Positions 1-7,682 of a stretch of 24,844 nt of DNA are shown piece by piece. This stretch comes from Archaeoglobus sp. JdFR-24. Its GTDB lineage: Archaea > Halobacteriota > Archaeoglobi > Archaeoglobales > Archaeoglobaceae. Numbering within the stretch: position 1 is the stretch's first letter; each line of letters opens with the position of its first letter. The stretch is taken from the NCBI GenBank assembly GCA_002011215.1, contig MTML01000120.1:1-24844 (forward strand), read 5' to 3'. The notes below the pieces were generated by a model. The model ran no database searches. It was not told the origin of the DNA and saw only the letters and a list, made by a program, of their open reading frames with translations. The position numbers and the translations under genes were made by a program.

Positions 1-404
1 TGTCCTCAAAGAAGGCAGAAGAACTCGGTCTCAAACCACTTGTGAGAGTTGTCAGTTTCGCAGCAGGAGCAATAGATCCTGCCTATATGGGACTTGGGCC
101 GATCCCAGCCATAAGGAAAGCTTTGAAAAAAGCCAACCTGAACATAGAAGATATAGGCATTTTTGACATAAACGAAGCCTTTGCTGCTCAGGCACTGGCA
201 GTCATAAAGGAACTCGGCCTTGACCCATCAATAACAAATGTTAATGGCAGTGGAATTAGCATGGGTCATCCAATTGGGTGTACGGGGGCAAGAATAACCA
301 CCACATTGGTCCATGAAATGTTAAGGAGAGATATCGAATACGGACTTGCTGGACTCTGCATAGGAGGGGGAATGGGTTTTGCAGCGGTCTTTCAAAAATA
401 CTGA
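1..404 (+). CDS. Thiolase (acetyl-CoA C-acetyltransferase family), C-terminal part
   Basis: Partial gene entering from the left edge; the open frame runs upstream of the first internal start codon (GTG at 42), so the true start lies outside. The visible ~134 residues are the C-terminal thiolase domain. They include an NEAFAAQ motif, a GHPIGCTGAR motif carrying the active-site His, and CIGGGMG carrying the second catalytic Cys. The family condenses or cleaves acyl-CoA and acetyl-CoA (beta-oxidation or acetoacetyl-CoA formation). The archaeal non-condensing SCP2-type thiolases lack this full set of motifs, so a true catalytic thiolase is favoured. The substrate cannot be read from this part. 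It ends convergently with proC. Confidence 0.93.
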   Translation, partial: SSKKAEELGLKPLVRVVSFAAGAIDPAYMGLGPIPAIRKALKKANLNIEDIGIFDINEAFAAQALAVIKELGLDPSITNVNGSGISMGHPIGCTGARITTTLVHEMLRRDIEYGLAGLCIGGGMGFAAVFQKY

Positions 405-521
405 CACTCTAACTCTCTTCACTTTTTAATCTGTTCCTGAATTTACAGCAACTTACAGTCGAAATCGCTCATTTTTAAAGTTTGGAGTCGACTCTGGTCA
501 GCATCTATTTTTAGCCTCTAT

Positions 522-1313
522 TCAATCGTTTTTTGCTCTTCTGGCAGTTGCTTCAAGAGCTTCCACAATTGCAAAATCTACTCTATACTCCATTAGCTTG
601 GCAAGACCTTGTATGGTGGTTCCAGATGGAGTCGTGATTCTTCTGATCAAACTCTCAGGTTCAGTATCCTTAACCATTTTAGAGGTTCCCTTGAAGACTG
701 AAAGGGTGACCTTTTTCGAAATCTCAGCATCCAAGCCGCACTTCAGTCCAGCATAGATAAAGCTCTCAATTAATTTTGCAACAAAAGCCGGAGCACTTCC
801 TGAAAAGGCAGTCATGAGCTCAATCTCATCTTCTGAAGTAGCCCTGTGAACTTCTCCAATACGTGAAATAATTTTCTCGAGTTCTGAAGTATCGATTTCA
901 TCTTTTGTGAAGTATGATGTGAATGCACAGCCCAGTTCAGAAAAGATGTTTGTCATCGCCCTTACTACTGCTGAGTCGGGTATAATTCCTTTAAGCTCAT
1001 CAATTTTTTTCATTGCGGCAAAGCTCACAACTATTTTATCCTTTACATAGTCTTTTATCTCCTCCAAAACATACGTAACATCTTTTGGTTTAACAGTTAT
1101 GAACACGATATCGCATTTTGCTGCAGCTCTTCTGTTATCCTTTTCCACAGAGCATCCAAGATTTTGCAGCTCTCTAAGAACGTCCGGTCTTCTCCCGGTC
1201 ACAGTAACTTTGAAATCTCTGACAATACCCTTTGCAATAGCAGAACCGAGATTCCCGGCTCCGATTATTGCAACACTCAGCTCACTCGAGACCGAGCTCT
1301 TCTCTGACATCAA
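522..1313 (-). CDS. proC: Pyrroline-5-carboxylate reductase
   Basis: Predicted to reduce 1-pyrroline-5-carboxylate to proline with NAD(P)H, the last step of proline synthesis. The 263-residue protein has an N-terminal Rossmann fold with a GAGNLGSAI dinucleotide-binding loop (about residues 17-25). It has the family's VRAMTN segment near 117 and a C-terminal helical dimerisation domain with TPSGTTIQGL (near 228), matching the usual TxPGGTT signature with small changes. Length is normal for the family. The start overlaps the end of the upstream HD-domain gene by 32 nt, so the two are probably cotranscribed and translationally coupled. A functional link between the two is not evident. Confidence 0.93.
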   Translation of the reverse strand: MMSEKSSVSSELSVAIIGAGNLGSAIAKGIVRDFKVTVTGRRPDVLRELQNLGCSVEKDNRRAAAKCDIVFITVKPKDVTYVLEEIKDYVKDKIVVSFAAMKKIDELKGIIPDSAVVRAMTNIFSELGCAFTSYFTKDEIDTSELEKIISRIGEVHRATSEDEIELMTAFSGSAPAFVAKLIESFIYAGLKCGLDAEISKKVTLSVFKGTSKMVKDTEPESLIRRITTPSGTTIQGLAKLMEYRVDFAIVEALEATARRAKND

Positions 1314-1842
1314 TCAACCCCCTGATTCCCAGCTCGTAAAGTTTTGACAGATCGATATTCAGTTTTTCTATTTCCCTGATCCTATCTCTATCGCAGCCCG
1401 CAGCAAAACTTTTCTCTTTAAACTTCTTTTTTACAGTTTTGGGAGTAACATCAGAAATTTTCCCCTTTTTCACAAGAGCACATGCTATTATAAGCCCTGA
1501 AACTGAATCTGCCGCCTGGAGTGCAAATTCTACTGGCTTTTTGTAGTTACCGAAGATCATGTGATTGTGTGTCCTGATAACCTCGATTATATCCTCACTC
1601 AAACCCTCCTCTGACAGAATTTCACCAGCCTTAAGCCCGTGCTGACTCATATCACCATTTACGAGATCATAGTCTATGTCATGAAGGATTCCTATTGTTT
1701 CCCATTTGTTCTCATCCTCGCCGATCTCCCTTGCTATTTCCCTCATAACAGCAGCGGTTGCGATACAATGCTTGACCAGATTCTCCGACTTAACATATTT
1801 TTTAAGCAGAGCAAGAGCATCATCTCTGTTCAAGTATATCAC
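1282..1842 (-). CDS. HD-domain protein (putative metal-dependent phosphohydrolase)
   Basis: 186-residue HD-superfamily protein. The metal-binding set is visible as His near 25 (VKHCIAT), the His-Asp doublet near 54-55 (ILHDIDYD), and later conserved histidines (SQHGLKAG and THNH). HD proteins usually hydrolyse nucleotides or other phosphate esters; the substrate here is unknown. The start is a GTG at 1842; an ATG four bases upstream is in another frame and soon hits a stop. The 3' end overlaps proC by 32 nt. It diverges from the AsnC-domain gene at 1927. Confidence 0.85.
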   Translation of the reverse strand: MIYLNRDDALALLKKYVKSENLVKHCIATAAVMREIAREIGEDENKWETIGILHDIDYDLVNGDMSQHGLKAGEILSEEGLSEDIIEVIRTHNHMIFGNYKKPVEFALQAADSVSGLIIACALVKKGKISDVTPKTVKKKFKEKSFAAGCDRDRIREIEKLNIDLSKLYELGIRGLIDVREELGLE

Positions 1843-1893
1843 CCATTTTGCCTGTTAGTGAATTTTGGATTTAAGATTTAAGACTATTACGGA

Positions 1894-1906
1894 AAATTAT
1901 TTAATT
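1894..1906 (+). promoter_or_regulatory. TATA-box candidate for the AsnC-domain gene
   Basis: An A/T-rich AAATTATTTAATT block is centred about 27 nt upstream of the ATG at 1927, the usual TATA-to-start distance in archaea. No Shine-Dalgarno sequence precedes the ATG, so the transcript is probably leaderless. Confidence 0.5.
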
Positions 1907-1926
1907 TTGAAAGAAAACATAGTACC

Positions 1927-2154
1927 ATGATACTTGCTTATATTCTGATCAACACTGAAATTGGAGATGAAGATAAGGTTTTCGATGCTCTTAAAGATAT
2001 GGATGGTGTTGTTGAGACTCATATAGTGTATGGAGTTTACGATATTGTCGCAAAGGTTCAGGCTGATGATACAGAAGGTTTGAGAAAGATCGTGGAATTT
2101 ATACGAAAAAAGGCAGGTTTACGATCCACTCTAACGCTCATTGTAACCAAATGA
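1927..2154 (+). CDS. Stand-alone Lrp/AsnC ligand-binding domain (RAM domain) protein
   Basis: 75-residue protein made only of the C-terminal effector domain of Lrp/AsnC regulators. It has a beta-alpha-beta-beta-alpha-beta pattern with the typical opening MILAYILINTEIGDE, the central VVETHIVYGVYDIVAKV and the ending TLTLIV. There is no helix-turn-helix, so it cannot bind DNA alone. Members of this class (stand-alone RAM proteins) are common in archaea and may bind amino acids or form mixed assemblies with full-length Lrp proteins. Identity is clear; the partner and ligand are not visible. Confidence 0.9.
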   Translation: MILAYILINTEIGDEDKVFDALKDMDGVVETHIVYGVYDIVAKVQADDTEGLRKIVEFIRKKAGLRSTLTLIVTK

Positions 2155-2258
2155 CGGAATGGATTTTTGAAATGAAAAAACACTCGAAATTATTGAGTTC
2201 AGAGCCTGTTACAGCGGAGATAAGGTCAAACCCCGAAATTAATATTTATAAAAAACTA

Positions 2259-2383
2259 ACAGGCGGATCTGAGCCTCGGGAGCTTTCGGTTAAAAGAACA
2301 CCTTGGTTTGCTTCGTTTGATACTATCTCCCGAAGCACCTTGGTGTTCGAACCTTGGCTCACCGAAGCCTGCTCTCCACCTGT
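2259..2383 (+). other. 125-nt imperfect inverted-repeat element, candidate structured RNA
   Basis: The stretch folds on itself almost end to end. The outer pairs are ACAGG (2259-2263) with CCTGT (2379-2383), GGA (2265-2267) with TCC (2375-2377), and GAGC (2271-2274) with GCTC (2371-2374). Then GCTTTCGGT (2282-2290) pairs with ACCGAAGC (2361-2368) with one bulge. The distal hairpin is GAACACC/GGTGTTC (2296-2302, 2342-2348), GGT/ACC (2305-2307, 2337-2339) and GCTTCG/CGAAGC (2310-2315, 2331-2336) around a 15-nt loop. A TATA-like TTTATAAA lies at 2245-2252. Because a normal start from that box would fall near 2270, the outermost pairs might not be transcribed, so a MITE-like DNA element is the main alternative. 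No known RNA family was recognised. Strand is inferred from the TATA box. Confidence 0.55.
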
Positions 2384-2445
2384 AGCATTTAATTGTAATT
2401 AATAATACTTAAGGTTTGTGGTAGGAGTTGATGTGTGACTGGGGG

Positions 2446-2455
2446 TATATATATG
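2446..2455 (+). promoter_or_regulatory. TATA box for the 2501 gene
   Basis: TATATATATG stands alone in a G/T-rich stretch about 50 nt before the ATG at 2501. It predicts a transcript start near 2475-2480 and a short 5' UTR carrying the strong Shine-Dalgarno AGGTGATC (2489-2496). Confidence 0.5.
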
Positions 2456-2500
2456 ATGGTGGATTGTGTTGTTGGTGTAAAACTGGAAAGGTGATCACTC

Positions 2501-3130
2501 ATGGAAAACTTCATAAAAGATATTGATTTTCTCATAAGTCAGATTACTCATGATCTTAACAAAGAGCAGAGAAATCAGGTTTTGAAGTTGAGGAACAGAC
2601 TTATTGAGCTCAAGGAGAAAAGGATGGTTAATATTGCACACTCAGTTATGGAGCTCATAGTTGCAAAGCATCTTATCAAGAGAGGATACAATGTGGAGGT
2701 TGAATATAATTTAAACTCGATAAGTTGTGATGTTTATGGTGTAAAAGGCATGGGGGATATAGCCGTGGAAATAGAAACAGGTTATGTCCCACCTTATCAT
2801 GCTCTCGATCCGCAGACTTATCTCAGGGCAAGGATCTCGAGTAAAATAGGGAGGTACAGCAATTACTGTTCTAAATTTGTAATTGGTGCCCCACCACATT
2901 ATTTAATGCCTCTGGAAAGAATTTTTCTCACCCCTCCGAGAAAAAGAAAAAAAGAGGAACTTGAAGTGGTTAAAAAGCTATGCGACATCTACTATACAAG
3001 CCCTCCCGTTTCTGTTGATGAGATTAAAAATGCCAGATTACATTCGGTATATATCATAAACGTTGATAGGAAAGAGGTTCAGGAAATCGATCCACAAACA
3101 TATTATGAGTTCTCAAAATCGTCTCCATGA
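2501..3130 (+). CDS. Hypothetical archaeal protein, possible PD-(D/E)XK-type nuclease fold
   Basis: 209 residues, not assigned to a named family. The start ATG is fixed by a strong Shine-Dalgarno, AGGTGATC, four bases upstream. The N-terminal ~45 residues are helical and charged. The middle has a beta-rich core in which an Asp (ISCDVYG, about 76) is followed by GDIAVEIETG (about 84-93), a D...ExE spacing reminiscent of PD-(D/E)XK nucleases and their inactive relatives. Pro-rich segments (near 126-145 and 165) and a Lys/Arg run (PRKRKKEE) follow. The nuclease idea is inference from motif shape only; no second conserved Lys is unambiguous. The gene stands alone downstream of the inverted-repeat element. 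Confidence 0.75.
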   Translation: MENFIKDIDFLISQITHDLNKEQRNQVLKLRNRLIELKEKRMVNIAHSVMELIVAKHLIKRGYNVEVEYNLNSISCDVYGVKGMGDIAVEIETGYVPPYHALDPQTYLRARISSKIGRYSNYCSKFVIGAPPHYLMPLERIFLTPPRKRKKEELEVVKKLCDIYYTSPPVSVDEIKNARLHSVYIINVDRKEVQEIDPQTYYEFSKSSP

Positions 3131-3179
3131 AGGGAGGATTGCATTTTTTAGAGTATGGGTTTTAAATCTTCCGTGTAAC

Positions 3180-4553
3180 TCAGCATCGGCACCTGCTTTT
3201 CTCACCGGGAACGTTGACAGGGTAGTTTGAGGTTAGACAGGCGAGACAGAGTGATAATCTGTCTATTCCAACAGCCTCAATTAATCCGTTTAAACTTAAA
3301 TATGCCAGAGAATCTGCCATTATTTCTCTTTTTACATCCTCAACAGACTTTGATGAAGCTATAAGTTCGTCTCGGGTGGACATATCTATTCCAAAATAGC
3401 ACGGGGCTATGATTGGGGGACTCCCCACCCTGAAATGTACTTCCTTCGCTCCGGCATCTCTCACCATTTCAACAATTTTTCTTGATGTGGTGCCCCTGAC
3501 TATGCTATCATCTATAAGCAATACTCTTTTACCTCTGACGTTGTTTTTTACAGCATTCATTTTGATGAGAACTGAAACCTCTCTTGTTTTCTGACCTGGC
3601 ATTATGAAAGTCCTTCCAACATATCTGTTCTTTATGAGGGCCTCTATGTACGGCACTCCCGACTCATAAGAATAGCCGATAGAAGAGGTTGTACCACTAT
3701 CCGGGACGGGTGAAATTATATCAACGTCAGCAGGACTCTCTCTTGCAAGAATCCTTCCGATATTGTATCTCACTGTATAAACGCTCCTTCCATCAAGCAC
3801 AGAATCCGGACGGGCGAAATAGATATATTCGAAGACACAAATCGCTTTTTCTTCGGCTTCAGCTATTTTTGTGAAGTTTAACTCTCCCCCGTCGATTATC
3901 ACAGCTTCACCAGGTTCTATGTCCCTGAGAAATTTTGCACCGACGGAATCCAGGGCACATGATTCCGATGCAAGTATGTAGCCGAAATCAGCTTTGCCAA
4001 TACAGAGGGGTTTAAATCCGAGAGGGTCCCTGTATCCGATGACCTTATCATTCAGAAGAATCGTCAGGGTGAATGAACCGGTTATTTTTTGGGTTAGAAG
4101 TCTCAAAGCCTCCTCAATATCGTTTTCGAGAAGGTAGGATGAAAGAAGGTGTGCTATCACTTCCGTGTCCGATTCGGTCAGAAAAACCCTCCCATCGCTC
4201 TCGAGCTCTTTTCTTATCTCCCAGTAATTTACAAGATTCCCGTTATGGGATACACAGATGTTTCCAGCTTTCGATTTTACGAACAATGGTTGAGCGTTCT
4301 CGATTCTCGATTCTCCGGTCGTGGAATACCTGACATGCCCAATAGATGTTTTACCAATTAATCTGGAAAGTGTCCTGTCACTGAAAACCTCATTTACAAG
4401 ACCCATTCCTTTGTGGAGATGAACCCTGTCTCCCTCAGATACAGCTATTCCTGCAGATTCCTGACCTCTGTGTTGAAGGGAAAAAAGGGCATAATATGAA
4501 ATACGTGAAGTTAATGAATCATCATTGCAGTATACTCCAACAACACCACACAT
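3180..4553 (-). CDS. purF: Amidophosphoribosyltransferase (glutamine PRPP amidotransferase)
   Basis: Catalyses the first committed step of purine synthesis, converting PRPP and glutamine to 5-phosphoribosylamine. The 457-residue protein starts Met-Cys-Gly, so Cys2 becomes the N-terminal nucleophile of the class II amidotransferase domain (residues 2 to ~230). The phosphoribosyltransferase domain follows, with the PRPP loop VLLIDDSIVRGTTS. Four cysteines in the expected places (KAICVFEY, APCYFGID, and CLACLTSNYP near the end) match the Bacillus-type enzyme that carries a 4Fe-4S cluster. The absence of a propeptide before Cys2 differs from Bacillus PurF. It is the last gene of the lsm - rpl37e - purF run. 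Confidence 0.96.
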   Translation of the reverse strand: MCGVVGVYCNDDSLTSRISYYALFSLQHRGQESAGIAVSEGDRVHLHKGMGLVNEVFSDRTLSRLIGKTSIGHVRYSTTGESRIENAQPLFVKSKAGNICVSHNGNLVNYWEIRKELESDGRVFLTESDTEVIAHLLSSYLLENDIEEALRLLTQKITGSFTLTILLNDKVIGYRDPLGFKPLCIGKADFGYILASESCALDSVGAKFLRDIEPGEAVIIDGGELNFTKIAEAEEKAICVFEYIYFARPDSVLDGRSVYTVRYNIGRILARESPADVDIISPVPDSGTTSSIGYSYESGVPYIEALIKNRYVGRTFIMPGQKTREVSVLIKMNAVKNNVRGKRVLLIDDSIVRGTTSRKIVEMVRDAGAKEVHFRVGSPPIIAPCYFGIDMSTRDELIASSKSVEDVKREIMADSLAYLSLNGLIEAVGIDRLSLCLACLTSNYPVNVPGEKSRCRC

Positions 4554-4574
4554 TTCAATCAGATTGGATAAGGG

Positions 4575-4754
4575 TCAGTTGCTGGACTTTTTCTTGTTTA
4601 ACCATGAGTGGCTTCTAATTTTTCTGCTTCTTCCAAACCCGCAGGCAGCACATACACCTTTCCGCCTGTGGAAGGATACCCTCCCGCATCTCCGACATTT
4701 TATGTGGATTGTCTTTCTTCCTTTTTTCCCGAGTGATGAAGTACCCTTTGACAT
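4575..4754 (-). CDS. rpl37e: Ribosomal protein L37e (eL37)
   Basis: 59-residue protein starting [14 protein letters not shown], with the zinc-ribbon cysteines KCRRCG (20, 23) and CAACG (35, 38). It ends in a basic Trp-containing tail (SHSWLNKKK), which is diagnostic for large-subunit protein eL37. The ATG at 4754 is preceded by AGGTGAT, an ideal Shine-Dalgarno. It lies 17 nt after the lsm gene and 21 nt before purF; the lsm-rpl37e pair is a conserved archaeal neighbourhood. Being short, it is easily missed by length-filtered gene calling. Confidence 0.96.
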   Translation of the reverse strand: MSKGTSSLGKKGRKTIHIKCRRCGRVSFHRRKGVCAACGFGRSRKIRSHSWLNKKKSSN

Positions 4755-4771
4755 TCATATCACCTCTGAAT

Positions 4772-5011
4772 TCACTTCTGACCCGGAAGATGAGAAGGTG
4801 ACACGAATACCACGGTATCTCCCCTCACCACAACACTCCCGAGTTTTCTGATTACCTCTCCACCCTGAATCTCCTCAGCATTATTCAGGACGAGATTCAT
4901 ATGTATGTCGTATCCATCAAGCACCCCTCTGAATTCCCTTCCACCTTTAAGTCTCACTATTACGGGGGTTTGAAGAGATTTGTTCAGCACATCAAGCGGT
5001 CTGTTTGCCAT
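4772..5011 (-). CDS. Archaeal Sm-like protein (SmAP/LSm)
   Basis: 79-residue Sm-fold protein that forms ring oligomers binding U-rich RNA. The Sm1 motif is seen as [17 protein letters not shown] (about 26-42) with the conserved Asp-x-x-Met-Asn, and the Sm2 motif as [13 protein letters not shown] (about 60-72). The ATG at 5011 follows GGAGG on the minus strand. It is first in the lsm - rpl37e - purF operon and diverges from the PUA gene across a 75-nt shared promoter region. Its role in RNA handling fits the ribosomal protein next to it. Confidence 0.96.
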   Translation of the reverse strand: MANRPLDVLNKSLQTPVIVRLKGGREFRGVLDGYDIHMNLVLNNAEEIQGGEVIRKLGSVVVRGDTVVFVSPSHLPGQK

Positions 5012-5086
5012 GTTCCTTTCCTCCAGTTAAAAAGGCTTTTAAGTTGCGTCTATTATGAAGTATTTAAAAATATCGGAGGATTACAG

Positions 5087-5554
5087 ATGCGCCGTAGACT
5101 TAGAAAAAAGGAGGCAAAAAAAATCATAAACGAGGTTTATGAGCGGTCTGGCGTTATGCTGAGCGGTGAAATGGATGTAGTGGATGTTGACAGTCGAAAG
5201 ATAATTCTGGTGGATGGAGAACCCATTTTAATTGAGCACGAGGGAAAATGGTATCTGACTGTTTTTGGAGCGATAAAATATAAGCCTGCAAGATGGAAAG
5301 TGATGGTTGATAGCGGTGCACTTCCTTACATCATGAACGGGGCGGATGTGATGAGGCCTGGGATTGTTTATGCAGACCCTGAAATAAAGGAGGGAGATTT
5401 TGTTTTTATCACTGTTGAGGAAAAAGATACACCGATCGCGATTGGTAAAGCGCTTGTGGATGGAAAGGATATGCTGGGGGATAAAGGAAAAGTAATCTTA
5501 AATATTCATCATTTGAAGGACAGGATCTGGAATTTCTTCTTTAAGTCCAGTTAA
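5087..5554 (+). CDS. PUA-domain RNA-binding protein
   Basis: 155-residue protein with a C-terminal PUA domain. The signature is PYIMNGADVMRPGIVYAD followed by GDFVFITVEE and IAIGKALVDGKDM, typical of MCT-1-like and archaeal pre-PUA/PUA proteins. The N-terminal half (MRRRLRKKEAKKIINEV) resembles the pre-PUA region of uncharacterised archaeal members. The start is the ATG at 5087, which follows TCGGAGGA; the frame stays open far upstream, but that part overlaps the divergent lsm gene and is not protein-like. A role in tRNA/rRNA modification or translation initiation is known for relatives; which applies here is not clear. Confidence 0.88.
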   Translation: MRRRLRKKEAKKIINEVYERSGVMLSGEMDVVDVDSRKIILVDGEPILIEHEGKWYLTVFGAIKYKPARWKVMVDSGALPYIMNGADVMRPGIVYADPEIKEGDFVFITVEEKDTPIAIGKALVDGKDMLGDKGKVILNIHHLKDRIWNFFFKSS

Positions 5555-5627
5555 TTTTACTGGTTCCGCTTAGTCTCATTACTGAGTATCGGATCTCGTT
5601 CCCGACATCAGCAAAAATCCTAAATTG

Positions 5628-5664
5628 ATAATATAAAAAATTTAAAAAATTTTTTAATATTATA
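5628..5664. terminator. A/T palindrome between the PUA and AtoE genes
   Basis: An almost pure A/T stretch contains AAAAAATTTTTT flanked by the inverted pair ATAATAT / ATATTAT. It sits between two genes that converge on it. T-runs occur on both strands, as expected of an archaeal bidirectional terminator. A 21-bp core recurs in reverse orientation at 16653-16673. Confidence 0.5.
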
Positions 5665-5669
5665 TATGC

Positions 5670-7058
5670 TTAATATGGTATAACTGTTAGCCCTATTGCA
5701 AAGAAGAAGAACGACAGTATCAGAAGCGTAATACAGTATCCAAAGACATCTCTCGCTCTAACAGCACAAATCCCGAGCAGTGGAATTGCCCAGAATGGCT
5801 GGAATAGGTTTGTCCATGCATCACCAGCTGAATAGGCAATGATTGCCTTCCCCATAGGCACACCCAAATCCATTGCGGCTCTGGATATCGTCTCTCCGAT
5901 TACAGCCCATTCTCCACCGCCTGATGGAACGAACAGATTTACAAGCCCTGCCGTAAGCCAGGCGATAAAGGGGAATGTGGTTGGTGTTGAAATGCCAACG
6001 AGCCACCCAGCCATTATTTTTCCGAGGCCTGAAAACTTTATCATTCCCATTATTCCAGCGTAGAATGGAAACTGCAGAACAATGCCTGCCGAAGAGGGTA
6101 TTGCCTTATAAAAAGCCCTGAGATATCTTATTGGTCTTAGGTAAAGTACCAGACCGATAAATAGGAACGTAAAGTTGACTATGTTTAAATTGAGATCTCC
6201 TCTCTGAACACCGAAGTAGTAAATTAACCATATAACACCCATAATTGACAGGATTCCACCGATAATTCTGCTGTCTTCTATTCTGTCTGCCAATGTTGTG
6301 GTTTTAGATTCCTCCTCACCTGCCTCTTCTTTCTTCTCGATCAAATGTGGTGCATAATGGTCAATTCCGCGGCATCTCGAGGGATCAGAGGGTGAGATCG
6401 CATACATAACAGTAACCACGAATATAATCGATAATATACTCAGTATGAGAGCATATCCAGAGAATATTGTCTGGTCTGTTGGAATTACACCATAAAGGTC
6501 TTCGAAGAAGTGCCCTTTTGTGGCTGAGAGGAGTGGTGCCGATCCAGATAATCCCCAGTGCCATATTATACCCAATCCTGTGTAGCCTGATGTAACGATG
6601 ACTGGATAGTGCATGGGTATGTTCCTGAAATATGCCTGTCGTCCAGTCTCTCTTGCTAAAAGAGCACCGATTATTAATCCTAAACCCCAGTTAATCCATG
6701 AAAAAACCATTGCAACGAATGCAACAAGAGCAGCTGCTTGTTTACCGTTGGATGGTTTGGAAGCCAACAATACAAGCAATCTGTTTACTCTTGGATGGTA
6801 CGCGAGTGTATATCCAGTAACGAGTATCAGAACCATCTGCATGGCAAATGAAAGCAGGTTCCAGAATCCTTTGTACCAGTATACGACCATATCAAGTGGT
6901 TTGCTCCCGGCGATTCCGATCCCCATCAGATAGGCTAAAAACGTCAGCAAAACAGCAAAGAGAAATGGATCTGGCATCCATTTTTCAACGCTCGCAGAAA
7001 TTCTGTGTCCAAGAGCCTCTATAGGGTTTCCACCTTTTTCAGAAATCTCTTCCACCAT
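5670..7058 (-). CDS. atoE: Short-chain fatty acid transporter, AtoE family
   Basis: A 462-residue polytopic membrane protein, predicted to take up short-chain fatty acids such as acetoacetate or butyrate. About 11-12 hydrophobic segments are visible, starting with PFLFAVLLTFLAYLMGIGIAG. Family-like motifs include FVAMVFSWINWGLGLIIGALLARE, GLGIIWHWGLSGSAPL and FVPSGGGEWAVIGE. I prefer the ATG at 7058 (MVEEIS) because GGTGAT lies just before it; an in-frame ATG at 7082 adds eight residues and overlaps the Shine-Dalgarno. Its role fits an organism that oxidises fatty acids, as does the thiolase at the left edge, though the two are not adjacent. A long A/T palindrome follows the gene. Confidence 0.92.
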   Translation of the reverse strand: MVEEISEKGGNPIEALGHRISASVEKWMPDPFLFAVLLTFLAYLMGIGIAGSKPLDMVVYWYKGFWNLLSFAMQMVLILVTGYTLAYHPRVNRLLVLLASKPSNGKQAAALVAFVAMVFSWINWGLGLIIGALLARETGRQAYFRNIPMHYPVIVTSGYTGLGIIWHWGLSGSAPLLSATKGHFFEDLYGVIPTDQTIFSGYALILSILSIIFVVTVMYAISPSDPSRCRGIDHYAPHLIEKKEEAGEEESKTTTLADRIEDSRIIGGILSIMGVIWLIYYFGVQRGDLNLNIVNFTFLFIGLVLYLRPIRYLRAFYKAIPSSAGIVLQFPFYAGIMGMIKFSGLGKIMAGWLVGISTPTTFPFIAWLTAGLVNLFVPSGGGEWAVIGETISRAAMDLGVPMGKAIIAYSAGDAWTNLFQPFWAIPLLGICAVRARDVFGYCITLLILSFFFFAIGLTVIPY

Positions 7059-7266
7059 AAAATCACCATTATTAATATACATTAATCCTACTTAAAATTT
7101 GTTGAGGTTATATATCCACAAACAATCTATTAACAATATATAATAAATATATTGAATTGAATAATTAATAAAATAGCCAGATGAGCATCAAATGCGGTCA
7201 GTGTGTTTGAATGGAAATGTTGTAACCGGCAATAAATGAAACATCTCCTTAAATCAAGACCAATAA

Positions 7267-7274
7267 TTTAAATA
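7267..7274 (+). promoter_or_regulatory. TATA box of the sepF operon
   Basis: TTTAAATA lies about 38 nt before the sepF start, leaving a short 5' UTR with the GGTGGAT ribosome-binding sequence. The rest of the 7059-7301 spacer is A/T rich and shared with the divergent AtoE gene. Confidence 0.55.
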
Positions 7275-7307
7275 CCAGATGATTGAATAAATGTTTGGTG
7301 GATGATT

Positions 7308-7676
7308 ATGGGTCTCATGGATAAACTGCTCGGCAAATCAGAAAGGCTCCCTGTAGAAGAATATGAAGAACTTGACCTTGGAGAGTATGAATCTGAAATA
7401 ATCGAGGAAGCTGAAACACTCATTAAAGTTGCAGAAGTGACAGGTCTGAATGAAATTCCGGAAATCAGGAGACAGATTTATGAAGGTAATATTGTAATTG
7501 CAGATATAGCCTTCCTCAGACATGACAAGCTTACAATGGACAGAATCCTTAAAGACCTGAAACAGCTTGCAGAAGATGTTAATGGAGATATTGTTGGGCT
7601 TGGAGAGGATTATGTTATCATTACTCCCACTGGGATCAAGGTAGATAGAAACAAAATCAGGGGAATTAAAAAATAA
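7308..7676 (+). CDS. sepF: Archaeal cell-division protein SepF
   Basis: 122-residue SepF (DUF552) protein, the membrane anchor for FtsZ in many FtsZ-based archaea. The N-terminal MGLMDKLLGK is the amphipathic membrane-targeting helix typical of archaeal SepF. An acidic linker (residues ~15-35) and then the conserved SepF core (about 50-122: EGNIVIADIAFLRHD, LAEDVNGDIVGLGEDYVIITP) follow. The ATG at 7308 is preferred over one six bases upstream, since it gives the standard N terminus and good spacing to GGTGGAT. It is followed six bases later by the ZPR1-like gene, so the two form an operon. Confidence 0.93.
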   Translation: MGLMDKLLGKSERLPVEEYEELDLGEYESEIIEEAETLIKVAEVTGLNEIPEIRRQIYEGNIVIADIAFLRHDKLTMDRILKDLKQLAEDVNGDIVGLGEDYVIITPTGIKVDRNKIRGIKK

Positions 7677-7682
7677 ATAATA

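Noticed and set aside
2259..2383. H/ACA guide RNA or RNase P RNA identity for the inverted-repeat element
   Set aside because: No ACA box follows the closing stem, no kink-turn was found, and the length and conserved RNase P segments do not fit.
2151..2402. 83-codon plus-strand frame after the AsnC-domain gene
   Set aside because: It runs through the 125-nt inverted-repeat element, its translation is not protein-like, and it overlaps the previous stop only by chance.
4525..4851. 108-codon plus-strand frame opposite rpl37e
   Set aside because: It is the antisense of the clearly recognised L37e gene and the ends of its neighbours.
4901..5086. N-terminal extension of the PUA gene
   Set aside because: It is antisense to lsm and its promoter; the ATG at 5087 has a good GGAGG upstream and fits homologue starts.
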